Assembly: GCA_037954665.1 (NCBI GenBank)
Contig: JBBMOL010000550.1
Span: forward strand, 62,001 to 126,000
Length of the DNA: 64,000 bases
Direction of reading: 5' to 3'
Origin: Laguncularia racemosa
Taxonomy: Eukaryota > Streptophyta > Magnoliopsida > Myrtales > Combretaceae
How positions within the stretch are numbered: position 1 is the stretch's first letter; every line of letters begins with the position of its first letter. The notes below the pieces were generated by a model. It was not told the DNA's origin and made no database searches. It was given only the letters and a program-made list of their open reading frames with translations. The translations under genes were made by a program, and so were the position numbers. Below are positions 22,824-34,020 of this stretch, piece after piece.

Positions 22824-23202
22824 CCCTTTAGGGTTAAAATATCCACAAAATTACAACTATCCCACTTTAGAGTGGCCAGTCCTAAAAACACCAATCACAA
22901 TCAAATAGAAATGTCCCAAAAAATTACAACATAAATGATTCCAAATAAATAATAAACAAATAAAAATAGTCCTCAACATGCTGGGTCTTCAAATTAACTC
23001 GCCGATCCAACTCATCTTCGGTTTAGTTCGGTCCGTGGATAACCTACAAGCTGAGTCTTAGTGAGTTTGTCCACCACCCTATAAAGCATGATAAGTGTAC
23101 CTATTGGAATATGCAAAACATGAGTAATAGAAAAGAGGTTAGTAAACAAATAATTGCGGGCTCGATTTGCTCAAAAAGGACCCTCATCGCAAAGATTTGA
23201 AA

Positions 23203-23859
23203 TCATTTAGCTCTTGCCCTAATGATAGGTCTTGTAGGATTTTGATTCCTATTGTCTCCTCGGGCCTTAAAAAGATTTGTCCTCAAATCTAACAAGTCAA
23301 ATATAGTAGAGACTCTGTATTCTCCTAGCAAGCCATCTAAAGAAGTATCACTACAGAATCCCAATATCTGAAATACCATAGGGGGTAATTGCTTTCTCTC
23401 CTCCATTTCTAGGTTGTATCTCATCTGCAACACAAATAATGACCCATTGTCCACTAAGGTCTCCCCTGTCTCAACCCGTTCCATTGATATCGTTGCCTCC
23501 TTTTCTAACTCATCTATATATCGTTGACCCTCATAGCCCTCTAATGGTTGGCTCAACTGCTCATAGCCTTTTGAAACCTCTGAAGGTGGACACAAATGTC
23601 TCTGAATAGTCTGGCCCTCTAGTGATCTGCCCTATGACTCTAACCCTCAGTATCCTTTGATAGTTTACTCAACTGCTCATGAGTCTCTAGTACCTCTAAA
23701 GGTGAACATAACTGCCCCTGAACAATTTGGTCCTCCAATGGTCTACTCATCTGACTCTGACCATCAGGATCTTCTAAAGGTTGGCACATCTGTGTCTAAC
23801 AAATTTTGTACTCTATAGGTTGGCTCATGTAACTAGAAACCTTAAGAACCTGTGAAGAT
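23203..23859 (-). pseudogene. Element E acidic spacer and integrase-like tail reading into the LTR
   Basis: Two blocks. The spacer (about 23859-23560) has degenerate repeats of QMSRPLED and QLCSPLEVLE type and a frameshift near 23600. The tail (open 23595-23203) has DNGSLFVLQMRYNLEMEE, KQLPPMVFQILGF and GEYRVSTIFDLLDLR. It ends with a basic IRARAK motif after passing the polypurine tract (about 23255) and entering the 3' LTR. The tail aligns by eye with the integrase C-terminus of element B (GPFQVL, GEYQVSAAFN, ITRSRAK). Element G has the same spacer and tail. Function unknown. Confidence 0.75.
23255..23268 (-). other. Polypurine tract of element E
   Basis: The minus strand reads GGCCCGAGGAGA before the LTR. 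Element G has the same GGCCCGAGGAGA at 56287-56298. Confidence 0.75.
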
Positions 23860-24395
23860 TTGATTATGTGGCTATGATCCTCAAGAATATATGATGATTA
23901 TCTTATCTTTCTTTGCATCTTCTGGACCTTTGATGGTGACATAGGGTTTAATACTATATGTTTATTATCCTATTGGAACATATAAGTATTTCTATACCCA
24001 TCATGTAATATCATCCTGTCATATAACCATGGCCTACCAAGCAATATATAGGATATACACATAGGAATAATATCACATTCAAGTTCATCACAATACTTGT
24101 CCCCTATACTGAAGGGTACCCTAGCCCTTTAGGTCACACAAAGACTATCTTGATCATTTAGCCAATGTAGGGTTTAGGATGCGGGATAGTTTCAAGTTTC
24201 AATTTCAATACTGATGATGCAGCTACAACATTAGTACAACTACCACCATCAATAATAATTACGCACAAATTTCCTTATACCCTACAAGAAGTATGGGACA
24301 AGTTTTCTCTTTGTCCATCATTAATGGTTAGATAGAAAGTTACTACTTGATGTACCAAAGTAGTAGAAGTATGCACATTATTTGATATGGTTATT
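23860..24395 (-). pseudogene. Element E aspartic protease (decayed)
   Basis: The minus strand reads through a retropepsin with several stops and frame changes: CVIIIDGGSCTNVVAASS near 24265-24212 (active-site Asp in IDGGS), then segments equivalent to GDKYCDEL, LLGRPWLYD and LNPMSPSKV down to about 23890. These match the order in the gag-protease of element B. No zinc knuckle or capsid region precedes it, so gag was lost from this copy. Confidence 0.72.
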
Positions 24396-25448
24396 AACTA
24401 ACTTCAACAAGTTAATAACACACTTCACTACTAACACCACAACAACATACCCTTACATACCTATGGTGCTCACACTTCAACTTGTTACTTCAAGCAAAGT
24501 CAAGTGAAATAATTGAAGAACAATGAAATAATTCTTGGTACTTCAAGTAAAGTTAAATAAATGAAGTACACACAATTACTTCTATGTAGTTTAGAATTAA
24601 ATTCAACTACAAGTGTTTAAGTAATGAATTCAAATACTTTCACACTTTAATGACTTGTTTGAATTCAAATTCTACTACTCAACTTTCCTTTTCTTGTTTT
24701 AGTTTCACACTAATTAACTTCACAATGGGCAACACCTCAACACAAGCACAAATGCACAACTTCACCGCCACAAAACTCTCCTTTGTCCATGGCTCCACAA
24801 TGTTCACCCCACCAATAACAAATATTTATATAACATACACAACAACCAATGCCAAACACACACACCCTTCACTAAATTTACAAAAACACAACTCTACACA
24901 CACACCTCTTTAAGTCACGATGCACTTTCCCCACTTCTACACAAATATCAAACCGCAACTTCAACAACAAAGGCAGCTCAAATTTTAAATTCAAAATGAG
25001 TTCAATAAGTGCAAGATTCCACAAATGGTAAGAAGCTATTTCAAATTCAAATGATACATAATTAAACAATCACTTAATGTATGTTTTGAAATTCAAATTG
25101 CTTCTTAACTCACACTTCAATTCTGAAAATTCAAATCTAAAAATTACAACTACTACTTCTCAAATCCGAAAATACACTACACAATTCACACTTCTCCAAT
25201 TGATCACAAAGGATCAACAATCTTACTCCTCACGTCCACTTCAAAGATACTACACACTTACGGGCAATGATCAAAGGAAGCCAAGAGCGTTCAAGTCTCT
25301 AAGTGTACAACAACTAAACAACAAGATCACACTTCAACAACACAAGGAATAAAATGCAACTCTACTTCACAATTCGGATCAATGTGATAATTCAACAACC
25401 TCTAATTTCCGAATTCCAAATTGCAAAATTCCTTCTCTTAAACCTCAA
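24396..25448 (-). other. Element E leader
   Basis: About 1 kb of AT-rich non-coding sequence between the primer site and the protease. It resembles in composition and position the leader of element G (53868-54970). Open frames here (for example 24650-24913 on the plus strand) are low-complexity Thr/Asn/His runs and are not taken as genes. Confidence 0.6.
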
Positions 25449-25460
25449 GCTCTGATACCA
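25449..25460 (-). other. Primer-binding site of element E
   Basis: TGGTATCAGAGC on the minus strand, five bases inside the 5' LTR edge at about 25466. Confidence 0.88.
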
Positions 25461-25465
25461 AAAGA

Positions 25466-26686
25466 TAATGTTTCTAAAACCAAAGTCTAAGCACATGCAA
25501 AACCAATTTGAGAGGCAAACATACAATGTTAATCGATTAGTTCAACAATTGTGCTCATCCTCAATGTTTTCGAACTAATTCTTCAAATGTTGACGTGTTC
25601 AATCTTAAATATCCAAATGAGATTAGCTCTGATACCAAATTATGATGTGCCTAAAACTAAGTTTAAGCACATGCAAATGAACCAATTTACAACCCCTAAA
25701 GGACAAGATTATAATCTGTTCAAAGTGAAACAAAATTGCGTAAACCATAGTTGATGTAATATGATCCGAATAATAAAATCAATGAGATGAAAACCACAAA
25801 GATGATAATCCTCAATTGAATCACTTAATCAACTTAAGTTCCAAGAGAATTCCAATCAAAAAAACATAAAGATAAAACCGTAATCCTCCTCACAATAAGA
25901 CCAATCTACGCCATAAAAATATAAAGCAAAATTGATGGTAATAACGAGTGCTAAAACCAATCAATCTTATATCATTACAAAGAGGATACAATTGACGCCA
26001 AATTCAGATCAAAGAACTAACCTAATCAACCTTAGATATGACTCAGTAGTGATGAAAAGGAAAAATACAACAAAGGGGAATTGATATTACTCACAATTCT
26101 CTTTGTTGCAAATCGCCACAATTCCAATTTTTTTATTGAAATTGATAAGAGTTATTGGATTTTGGATGAACCCTAACCCTCACACGAAAATGTGTTTTGC
26201 TATAAATTTCAAAAAATCCCCTCAAAACCCTACTTAAGCAAGTATTTATACTTGCTCCCTTTAGGGTTAAAATGTCCACAAAATTACGACTATGCCACTT
26301 TAGGGTAGTCGGTCCTAAAAACACCAATTACAATCAAATAGAAATGTCCCGAAAACTTACAACATAAATGGTTCCAAATAAATAATAGACAAATAAAAAT
26401 AGTCCTCAACATGTCGAGTCTTCAAATTAACTCGCCAGTCCAACTCATCTTCGGTTTAGGTCAGTCCATGAATAACCCACAAGCTGAGTCTTAGTGAGTT
26501 TGTCCACTACCTTGTAAAGCATAATAAGTGTACCTGTTGGAATATGCAAAAATGAGTAATAGAAAAGAGATTAGTAAACAAATAGTTCCGGGGTCGATTT
26601 GCTAAAAAAGGACCCTCATCACTAAGATTTGAAATCTTTTAGCTCTTGCCCTAATGATAGGTCTTGTAGGATTTTGATTCATATCA
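25466..26686 (-). repeat. 5' LTR of element E
   Basis: About 1221 bp and very similar to 22035-23254. It carries the same internal primer-site copy (25626-25637) and inner LTR end (25654). The inner terminus reads TAATG on the plus strand where TGATG is expected. The core promoter 20-mer is at 26237-26256. Confidence 0.87.
26237..26256 (-). promoter_or_regulatory. LTR core promoter of E (5' LTR copy)
   Basis: Same 20-base inverted-repeat TATA motif. In the 5' LTR this copy would drive the element transcript on the minus strand. Confidence 0.65.
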
Positions 26687-26691
26687 CCAAG
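26687..26691. repeat. Right target-site duplication of element E (CCAAG)
   Basis: Identical to 22030-22034. Confidence 0.9.
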
Positions 26692-27400
26692 TGAAGTGAT
26701 GACATCATAAAATTTCAAATATCATTGACGAGAGGCTTGTTTTAATGCATATGGATTAAGCTTGCAAACCAAATGCTCATCATTACTAGAGAATCCTTTA
26801 GATGATTTCATGTAGACCTCTTTCTCTACATTAACGTTACGGAAAGTTGTTTTTACATCTATTTGTTATAACTCCAAATCAAATTGTACAACTAATGACA
26901 TAATTACATGAAGGGAATATTTTTTAGATATAAGAGAAAATGTCTCCATGTAGTTGATTCCTTCCCTCTAAGTGAATCCTTTCGCAACAAGTCTTGCTTT
27001 ATGTCTCTTAATGTTGCCTTGTGAGTCCTTTGTTTTAAAGACCCATTTGCATCCAATGGCTTTTGCACCATTAAGCAACTTGGAAAGATTCTAGACTCTA
27101 TTCGATGCCATTGAATCCATCTCTTCTTTCATGGAACTATACCACAAGTTTAAATCCTCAAAACTCATGGCCTGTGAAAATGTAATAGGTTCTTTTTTGG
27201 CTCTAACGTTGTAGTCGGACTCTTGTAAATATACAACAGTGTCACTAGGAATTGCTGATTTCCTTACTCTAGTAGATATTCTTAATGATGCATCAACAGG
27301 CTCTTGATTAATAGGATCATGTTGCTCAACCGATTATACAACAACTTTAGACATCTATTTAACTTCAGCATTTACTGGATCAGGATCAACAATTTGTGTA
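26692..27400 (-). pseudogene. Element D reverse transcriptase, N-terminal part
   Basis: On the minus strand: AMSFEDLNLWYSSMKEEMDS, then NGAKAIGCKWVFKTK, HKARLVAKGFT and the palm start DVKTTFRNVNVEKEVYMK, closing with DEHLVCKLNPYALKQASR and YLKFYDVITSLG at the insertion point of E. The protein would continue at 22029. A few stops interrupt it. The first catalytic Asp (in DVKTTF) is preserved. Confidence 0.87.
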
Positions 27401-28840
27401 CCTTTTAGACCAGTTCTTCAACACACATTTGAGTTGGAGGCATGTTATTAACAACAACGATCAGCCCACTACTTGAAGTGGTACAATGAGCACCTATATG
27501 ATCTTTCTCAAAACCAGGGCCCTAAGATTGATTGCTCCCACCAATCAAGTCATTCTCAAGAAATTTTGCATTTCTTGATTCCACAAACCTAATGATATGA
27601 GATAAACAATAAAATCTATATCCCTTAGACTTTTTGGCATATCTAATGAAATATCCATTCATAGTCCTTGGGTTCAACTTCTTCTCATATGGATTGTAGG
27701 CTCCTACTTCAAATGGATAACCCTGAATGCGTACATGTCGTAAACTAGGTTTCCATCTTAAATAACTCAAATGGCGTCTTTTTAATAGCCTTGGTTGGAA
27801 CTCGATTCAATATATATGCAGTCGTTTTAAAAACTTTAGTCCATAATGAGTTAGGAAGCTTGGAGCTTACAAGCATGCTCTGCACCATGTCCAATAATGT
27901 TCAGCTTCTCCTTTTAGCTACTCCGTTTCAATTTGGAGAGCCAAGTAAATTGTATTGGGCAACAATCCCATTCTCTTGAAGAAACCTCATAAATGGACTA
28001 GTCGCTTGTCCACTCTTTGTGTATCTACCATAGTACCATCCGCCTCTATAGGATCTGATGATTTTAATTTGTTTTCCACATTATTTCTCTACTTTAGCTT
28101 TAAACACTTTAAAAGCATTTTGCGCTTTGTTCTTATTGTTAAGCAAGTAGAGATACATATACCATAAGTGATCATCTATGAAACAAACAAAATACCTATT
28201 ACAATATGCATCCATGTCTACATTATAAATGTCAGTGTATATGATTTCCAATAATTCTGAAATCCTTTTAGCACCCTTCTTTGACTTGTTAGTCTCTTTT
28301 CCCTTAATACAATTTATACAAGTCTCAAAGTTAGTGAAATCTAAAACATTAATTATCCCATCATTCACCAACCTTTTAATTCTATCAATAGAGATATGTC
28401 TTAATCTTCGATGCCACAACATAGAGGATTCTTCATTCACAACACTTCATTTAGTACCAACCTTTTCATGAACATGCATAATTGCATGGTTATCATCATT
28501 TTGTAAATTAAGAAGAAAAAGACCATAAGATAAAGTACCATATTCAATGACATCATATTTATAAAATAGATTAAATCTAGAGTATAAAAACTTAAAAGAA
28601 TAACCATCTGATATAAGTCTAGAAACTAAAATTAAATTCCTAAAATAACTAGGGATATAAAATGTCTTTTTCAAATTCAAAATATAACCACTACTTAAAA
28701 CTAAGCTACACATCCCAATAGCCTTCACATGTGATGACATCTTATTTCTTAAATGGTTAAGTCCTGTAATGAATTAGTCACATAGATTGTAGAACTCGAA
28801 TCAATCCACCATATGTTATGATTAACATCAATTATGTTGG
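27401..28840 (-). pseudogene. Element D protease end, GAG-pre-integrase and integrase (broken)
   Basis: The protease site region reads WWIDSSSTIYVTNSL near 28810-28770, with DSS where copia usually has DSG. The GAG-pre-integrase domain (28440-28300) has LWHRRLRHISIDRIK and CINCIKGKET. The integrase core follows with Asp in IIYTDIYNVDMD. Further on, the region near 27945-27890 has the PN-NG-AKRR motif in which the expected catalytic Glu reads as Lys and two codons are stops. The frame at 27770-27522 covers the integrase C-terminus with the conserved SKGYRFYC motif. Confidence 0.85.
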
Positions 28841-28888
28841 ATTCACAACAAACAAATGAAAGTTGAATACCTTTCTTATCAAGTCATT

Positions 28889-29655
28889 GCATGAACTTGG
28901 AGTATTATTTCTTCATGTGTCTCTTCTTTTTACAAAAAAAAGCACACAACCTCTTTCAATATGTCCTTTACGGGAAGGATTTTCCCTTTCTCTTCATCTT
29001 TGGTCCGATCCTTCCTTTTGCTCTTTCCATGAGTACTTAAGTTCATCCTTTCCTTTTCCTTTTCCTCCATAAGTAGTCTACCCTCTTCCTAAACACACAT
29101 GGTCAACAACTTATTGATTGATAATTTATCCTTATGTGTATTGTAAGATATCTTAAATGGGACATACTCCTGAGGTAAAATGCAAAGGATGTAGTGAATT
29201 AGGAAGGGTTCTAATAACTTAACTTCTAATGCCTTCAATTTGGTCGTAATGTCCCGATCACGCACACCTTTAATGCTAGTGAGTCTCAAAGTTGAAAGTT
29301 CTATAATTAGGGTGCTAGCTATTAGCTTGTCTAAAGTAGGAAATTGCTCATCAATGGCCTTTAACAAATCTTGGATCCTTTGAAATTACTCAATAGAGCC
29401 CCTTATGCTAGTAGAAATTTTAGTCTTTATGAACATAACTAACAAGAGATTAGATCGCTACCATTTTTCATAAAGACTTATTGCATCTAGAGTGTTGGTT
29501 TCAGTTATTGCAAAAGACTTCGGTTTCCTTATGGAATAATCAATGTCTATCCATCCCAAATGAAGGAGAACTCTCTCTTTCCAAACCTTATAGTTATCCC
29601 CTTTAAGTTTAGGAACATAACTTCGCATATCAGAAATATTGACAAGTTGAATTGC
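28889..29655 (-). pseudogene. Element D gag (broken)
   Basis: Begins near 29650 and shows MRSYVPKLKGDNYKVWKERV, a hallmark of plant copia gag (UBN2-type) proteins. It continues with LKAIDEQFPTLDKLIAST, VHYILCILPQEY-like and KISYNTHKDKLSINKLLTMC segments (29367-29089) and ends in a zinc knuckle remnant with CAFFCKKKRHMKK (about 28945-28900), where the last Cys position is lost to a stop. At least four stops interrupt it. Confidence 0.85.
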
Positions 29656-30847
29656 TACAATAATTAAACATACACGCTCATGTTACAAAAAGTTTTTAGG
29701 CTAATTAAGATATGTCATGTTTTACCAATGTAAAATCATATTGAAATATGAATCTAGTGATATAAAACTTGCTTATGGGCTAAAGTTTTAATTCAATTAG
29801 ATTCATTTGAAGTCTTACAATAAAACTATCAAATCATGTTCCCTTTCTTAATCCTAGTGGGTAAATTAGAAAATATGATTTGATATTTTATCCTAATTAA
29901 TCATACACAATATAATAAAAAATTCTATGGGATAAGATCTATTATATTGCATATAATTAATCACAACTAATGTTTATTTTCACATGTGATCCTATCATCC
30001 TTAATATATTAAATTTTAATTAATTAAAAATGTTATGGCTACTCCTTAAATATTTGAAATTGTATGAATCTCTTAATCATTAACTAAATCTTTAGGCTCA
30101 ATTGTTGCATAAAACCATAAGCAACAACTTATGAACTTAATCTAGTTAATGTTGTTAATCTCCCATCGTAATTTTTCTTTACTAGTCATCAATCTAATAA
30201 TTTACTTTCTTTGAATAAATAGTCTTTCAATGTGATAATGATTATCCCCATGATATGGTATACCAACTCAAGTGAAAGAGGTCAAATATATTATCTAAAT
30301 ATATTCAACATGTGGAGATGGGTCTTAATTTGTAATTTTTAATTTCTTCTGATTCCTTCATTGAAATTGCCTTCATAAATTGTTTTCTTTATTCTAAATG
30401 AAAATTGTGACTACTTTTCATTATCTCTTTTTTTCTTTCTTTCTTTCTTTCTTTCTTTTATGAATCAACTTAATTCTTTTCTCTATTTATCAACCAACAT
30501 ATAATAACCATTATCAACCAACATGCAGTAACGAGTTCAAATCCTCAATTCAAGATGTGCATTCCATTTTTTTTTCTTTTTTGTTTTGTTTCAAATTGAC
30601 TTAACTTTTAAGAAAACTTAAGTATAAGTTGTCTTCAACCTTCAGGTAGGTCACTACGACTAGGTTTTGGCCCACAATTTTTTTTTATCCATTTCTAACC
30701 TAATTTATTTATTTATTTTTGTTTACTACATACCCTAAATCCCATAACCCAGCAAGATAGAATCATCACCTAACAATTCCTCCAATTTATATATACTAGA
30801 AAAAATTAATCAGAAGCAGAGCAAAGCAAAGGTATTAAAGTAAAGAG
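29656..30847 (-). other. Element D leader, with a segment also present outside the element
   Basis: About 1.2 kb of AT-rich non-coding sequence between primer site and gag. The part 30136-30480 is duplicated at 31826-32156, beyond the LTR. A TTTC microsatellite occupies 30429-30459. No gene seen. Confidence 0.6.
30136..30480. repeat. 330-bp direct repeat, copy 1 (inside element D leader)
   Basis: Highly similar to 31826-32156 in the same orientation, including the phrases TCTCCCATCGTAATTTTTC and ACATGTGGAGATGGGTC and the trailing TTTC run. Copy 1 has a 12-bp longer TATTATCTAAATATATTC stretch. One copy is within element D and the other outside. Confidence 0.88.
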
Positions 30848-30859
30848 GCTCTAATACCA
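30848..30859 (-). other. Primer-binding site of element D
   Basis: TGGTATTAGAGC on the minus strand, one change from the initiator-Met complement, two bases inside the LTR at 30862. Confidence 0.85.
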
Positions 30860-30861
30860 AA

Positions 30862-31264
30862 TGTTAAACACCTATATATATTTCAATCATGTTCAGTAAC
30901 ACAATGAACAATCAAAACAGAAGCGGAAGCAAAAATTGGATGTGTACATACCTCTAGTCATTGCTTTGCAAACACATGGATTTTAATTGATTTTTGTCTT
31001 GGTGCTTCTAAACCCTAACTCACTCAGATCGATGGTGTACTTTCTAAAGTAAGAGAGTAGGATTAAGGACCCAAATTGAAAGATCATGTCCTATTATGTC
31101 TTTGCCCATCATAGATCTCAATCAAACATGATTTGAACTTGGACGGGATAATTTCTCATGTGGACGTGGATTGACTCATATTTAAAAAATGGACCACATT
31201 CTGAACCAATTTCCTAATAAAATAGCGTAATATCTAGGTTGAAATCAAAAGGGAAATTCCAACA
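30862..31264 (-). repeat. 5' LTR of element D
   Basis: 403 bp, starting TGTTGGAATTTCCC and ending with GTGTTTAACA on the minus strand. It pairs with 20282-20684 but shows many substitutions, an older pair than the LTRs of E. Confidence 0.9.
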
Positions 31265-31269
31265 TTAAG
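31265..31269. repeat. Right target-site duplication of element D (TTAAG)
   Basis: Identical to 20277-20281. Confidence 0.88.
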
Positions 31270-31570
31270 AAGATCAGATAATGAGTATAGTAGTTTCAAC
31301 TTATGTCTTAATATACTCTTTTAGCCTCCACATATTGGATCCTAGTTGTCTTTATTAGTTCATTTCACTGTATAAAAAAATAAATCTAATAAGTATTACA
31401 ACAATCAGCCTCTCTATGATACAAACATAATCACTTCTCTACTCTATGTCTCTTTGCTTAAGCCTAAGCTAAACTCATAGAATTATATAGAACAATAAAA
31501 CAATTTTATAATGAGGTTTCAGTCATGAGGAAATAACAAATGATGTTTCTTTACATTTTAGCTCAAGTAC

Positions 31571-31601
<31 letters not shown>

Positions 31602-32540
31602 AACTTGTTTGCTCTTTCTCTTGTTCTTGCTTAGAATATGATATATATCTATATAATCCTTCTACATTTGCTTCGACTTCATAGTTATAGATGAATTAAT
31701 TAATGGTCAAATTTGATTTTCTTCTTGATCATAGCTATCTTCATTATTTCACTTTCAATTTCATTAGAGCTCTCCAAATATAATTGCTTCATTTTTATAT
31801 AGTCAATTTGATTATAGCAATCATGTCTGGTTAATATTGTTAATCTCCCATCGTAATTTTTCTTTACTAGTCATCAATCCAATAAGTTACTTTCTTTGAA
31901 TAAATAGTCTTTCAATGTGATAATGATTATCCCCATGATATTGTATACCAACTTAAGTGAATGCGGTCAAATATATTCAACATGTGGAGATGGGTCTTAA
32001 TTTGTAATTTTTAATTTCTTCTTATTCCTTCATTGAAACTGCCTTCATAAATTGTTTTCTTTATTCTAAATAAAAATTGTGACTACTTTTCATTAGCTCT
32101 TTTTTTTTTCTTTCTTTCTTTCTTTCTTTCTTTTATGAATCAACTTAATTCATTTCCAAACATTTTTTTGTCCAATCATACTTGTTCCGATTATTTAAGT
32201 GTAAATGCTTAAGTAAAAATATCAATTTGGAGCAAAACATATCTTTCTCTTTTCACTTTCTGGATCATTAATTATTCATAATTTGGATTTCCAAACACAA
32301 ATATATTATTATTATCTTTTAACAAATATTCATATTATTTTTGTTAGAATAAAAAACATCTTTATCAATATTTTAACGGTAAATATGGCATACACTTTTT
32401 ATTTATCTTGTTTTATTTTACTATAGAGCAATGGTGAATCAGACCCAAGTAGTGGGATTAGGCTGGTGGTGTCGTTGAAGTACTCTCAACATGGCATGGA
32501 CACTTTTACTCGCCAAAATCTAGTCACTTGCTTTATTGTA
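31270..32540. other. AT-rich spacer right of element D
   Basis: No gene seen. It contains a TA microsatellite at 31572-31598, copy 2 of the 330-bp repeat (31826-32156) with its TTTC run, and AT-rich sequence. Confidence 0.6.
31826..32156. repeat. 330-bp direct repeat, copy 2 (outside element D)
   Basis: Partner of 30136-30480. It begins around GGTTAATATTGTTAATC and ends after the TTTC run and TATGAATCAACTTAATTC. It lies about 560 bp outside the LTR, so it is not part of element D as inserted. Confidence 0.88.
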
Positions 32541-32542
32541 TT

Positions 32543-32848
32543 CTAGCGGATGAACATATGTTTTAGCAAATTTCCAAGTATGCAAGGACGGTCACATCTG
32601 ATATCTTGGTGCCTCAATGTCCAGTGACCATCTGCATTTAAGATCTCTTTCCATTGTTTTTTCCAATATGGATATTCAGCGGCTTCAATTTTCAGAAGCA
32701 AGGAATGGTGAAGGAAGGAGAGGAGGTAGCACTCATTCGGAGTGGCACACAACCTATATGGCGGCTCCAGTCCACTCACAACATTCGGGTTCTCAAAGCA
32801 TAGAAGAAAAAAGGAGTTTGAGGAATGGTTGTAATAGTACTTAGCCAT
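32543..32848 (-). pseudogene. Unrecognised 101-codon reading frame, possible gene fragment
   Basis: Open from ATG at 32848 to a stop at 32543. It is less biased in composition than its surroundings and has a plausible protein-like C-terminal half (PYWKKQWKEILNADGHWTL, HQDIRCDRPCILGNLL). Upstream and downstream sequence on the same strand is locally GC-richer (32430-32860). I do not recognise the family. It could be an exon fragment of a captured or decayed gene, or a chance frame. Confidence 0.25.
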
Positions 32849-33762
32849 CAGTGGAGTGGGTAAGTCACAAATTGGAAGTGATGAAGCATTAATATTAGAG
32901 TCTTCGATTGTTTTGTTGACCTAAGTTTTATTTTAATACTGCTTTGTTTTTGTTTACTGTAAGCTGTAGATTGTGATTCAAATCTGAAACAGGACAAACT
33001 TCCTTATTTTCTTTCTCGTTTAAGTTTCTCTTTGCCTCGGATGTATGCTATGTTATATATGTTTATAGGCATAAAAATCATTGGCAAGCTATTTAAGTAA
33101 ATTTAAAGTGAATGGGACAATCTTAGTAGGTCGGACTTGCAACACCCTCTCTAAGGCATGCAACTCTATGCCCCTGTACACCCTGTTGAACACACTCTCT
33201 CGCTCTCTCTCTTTCTTTTGGGTAATGCCAGAGAAGGGATAACCCACCGTCCGAGGCAAGATACAACACTGATAAGAGACCTAAATTATGGAAAAGTACC
33301 CAAGACCATATCATCGAGACCCCCACGGGAAATATGATTGGATGCATGAATGGTAAAGGTCAACGCGACTTTTTCTCTAAATCAAACGAAATTATAAAAA
33401 TACGATTTATTTTTTATGGCTTCGAGCTAAACTATATAATTCAATTCTGAAAATTTTCCAAATCATAAAATTTCAATTTGATTTATGAATTGAATTGTAT
33501 ATATATTTTTAAAATATATATATTTATTTAATACATAATTTTATAATAATAGTATTAAATTCATTTAATAATAATATGTATTTATATCATATAAAAGATT
33601 GATAAGTTAATACTCAAGCAACTAAATAATTTCAAATGTGTAATATAACTAATTTATTCCCTAAGCTATAGTACATTATCAATTTTAAGTTAATCTTTAT
33701 ACATATTTGTTAAATTATGGTTATAAAATTTAAATACATATGCTTTTAATAAATATAAACTA
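32849..33762. other. Spacer, no recognised gene
   Basis: A GC-richer island at 33120-33360 contains a CTCTCTCGCTCTCTCTC run and an open frame on the minus strand without recognisable motifs. The rest is AT-rich. Confidence 0.5.
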
Positions 33763-34020
33763 AAAATTCTTTAAATATAATGACATAACAAAAAACAAAA
33801 TAGTTGTAAATAAAAAATTATTATTCTTTTTAAAACGGTTTGGTTTAGTTTTATAGTTTAATTCAAATTATTCTTTTGAACCAAACCAAAAATTTATAAT
33901 TGTTTTGGCAGAATAATCTAAATCAAACTATAAAACTAAATCAAACTGTTTTAAAAAGTATAATAATTTTTTACTTGTAACTTTTTTTTTTGTTTATGAC
34001 ATAATATTTAAAGGAATTTA
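33763..34020. repeat. Foldback repeat with about 110-bp inverted arms
   Basis: The left arm 33763-33873 and right arm 33911-34020 are inverted copies. For example TTTAAAACGGTTTGGTTTAG on the left answers CTAAATCAAACTGTTTTAAA on the right, and the outer parts (TTTAAATATAATGACATAA against TTATGACATAATATTTAAA) also pair. The loop is about 37 bases. This is the form of a MITE or foldback element; no transposase is present and no target duplication was identified. A TA-rich tract follows at 34112-34150. Confidence 0.8.

Larger units (their letters stand above)
22035..23254 (-). repeat. 3' LTR of element E
   Basis: Matches 25466-26686. Inner end near 23254, where TTGATTCCTATTG stands for the expected TATCA; the outer end reads GCACATCA on the minus strand. 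It includes an inner copy of the LTR terminus (TGATGTGCC at 22211) preceded by a primer-site sequence at 22194-22205, so the LTR has been extended by a U5/primer-site/leader duplication of about 176 bp. The core promoter 20-mer is at 22804-22823. Confidence 0.88.
22035..26686 (-). mobile_element. Element E: non-autonomous gypsy derivative (protease plus integrase tail)
   Basis: 4652 bp on the minus strand, with LTRs of about 1220 bp, an initiator-Met primer site and a polypurine tract. Inside are a long leader, a decayed protease, an acidic repeat spacer and an integrase C-terminal tail running into the 3' LTR. There is no gag core, RT, RNase H or integrase core. It is the same family as element G, which keeps gag instead of protease. 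It inserted into the RT of element D. Confidence 0.88.
20282..31264 (-). mobile_element. Element D: Ty1/copia retrotransposon split by element E
   Basis: A minus-strand element with two 403-bp LTRs (30862-31264 as 5', 20282-20684 as 3'), primer site, polypurine tract and the order gag, protease, integrase, RT, RNase H, which is diagnostic of Ty1/copia. Without element E (4652 bp plus a 5-bp duplication) it would be about 6.3 kb. All domains are present but broken, and the LTRs have drifted visibly, so it is old relative to its insert. Confidence 0.92.

Noticed and set aside
24650..24913. Plus-strand 87-codon frame rich in Thr, Asn and His
   Set aside because: Low-complexity sequence inside the leader of element E, on the strand opposite to the element, without motifs.
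33123..33347. A 74-codon minus-strand frame in the GC-richer island
   Set aside because: Contains a low-complexity Arg/Glu run from a CTCT repeat and no recognisable domain; kept only as part of a spacer note.
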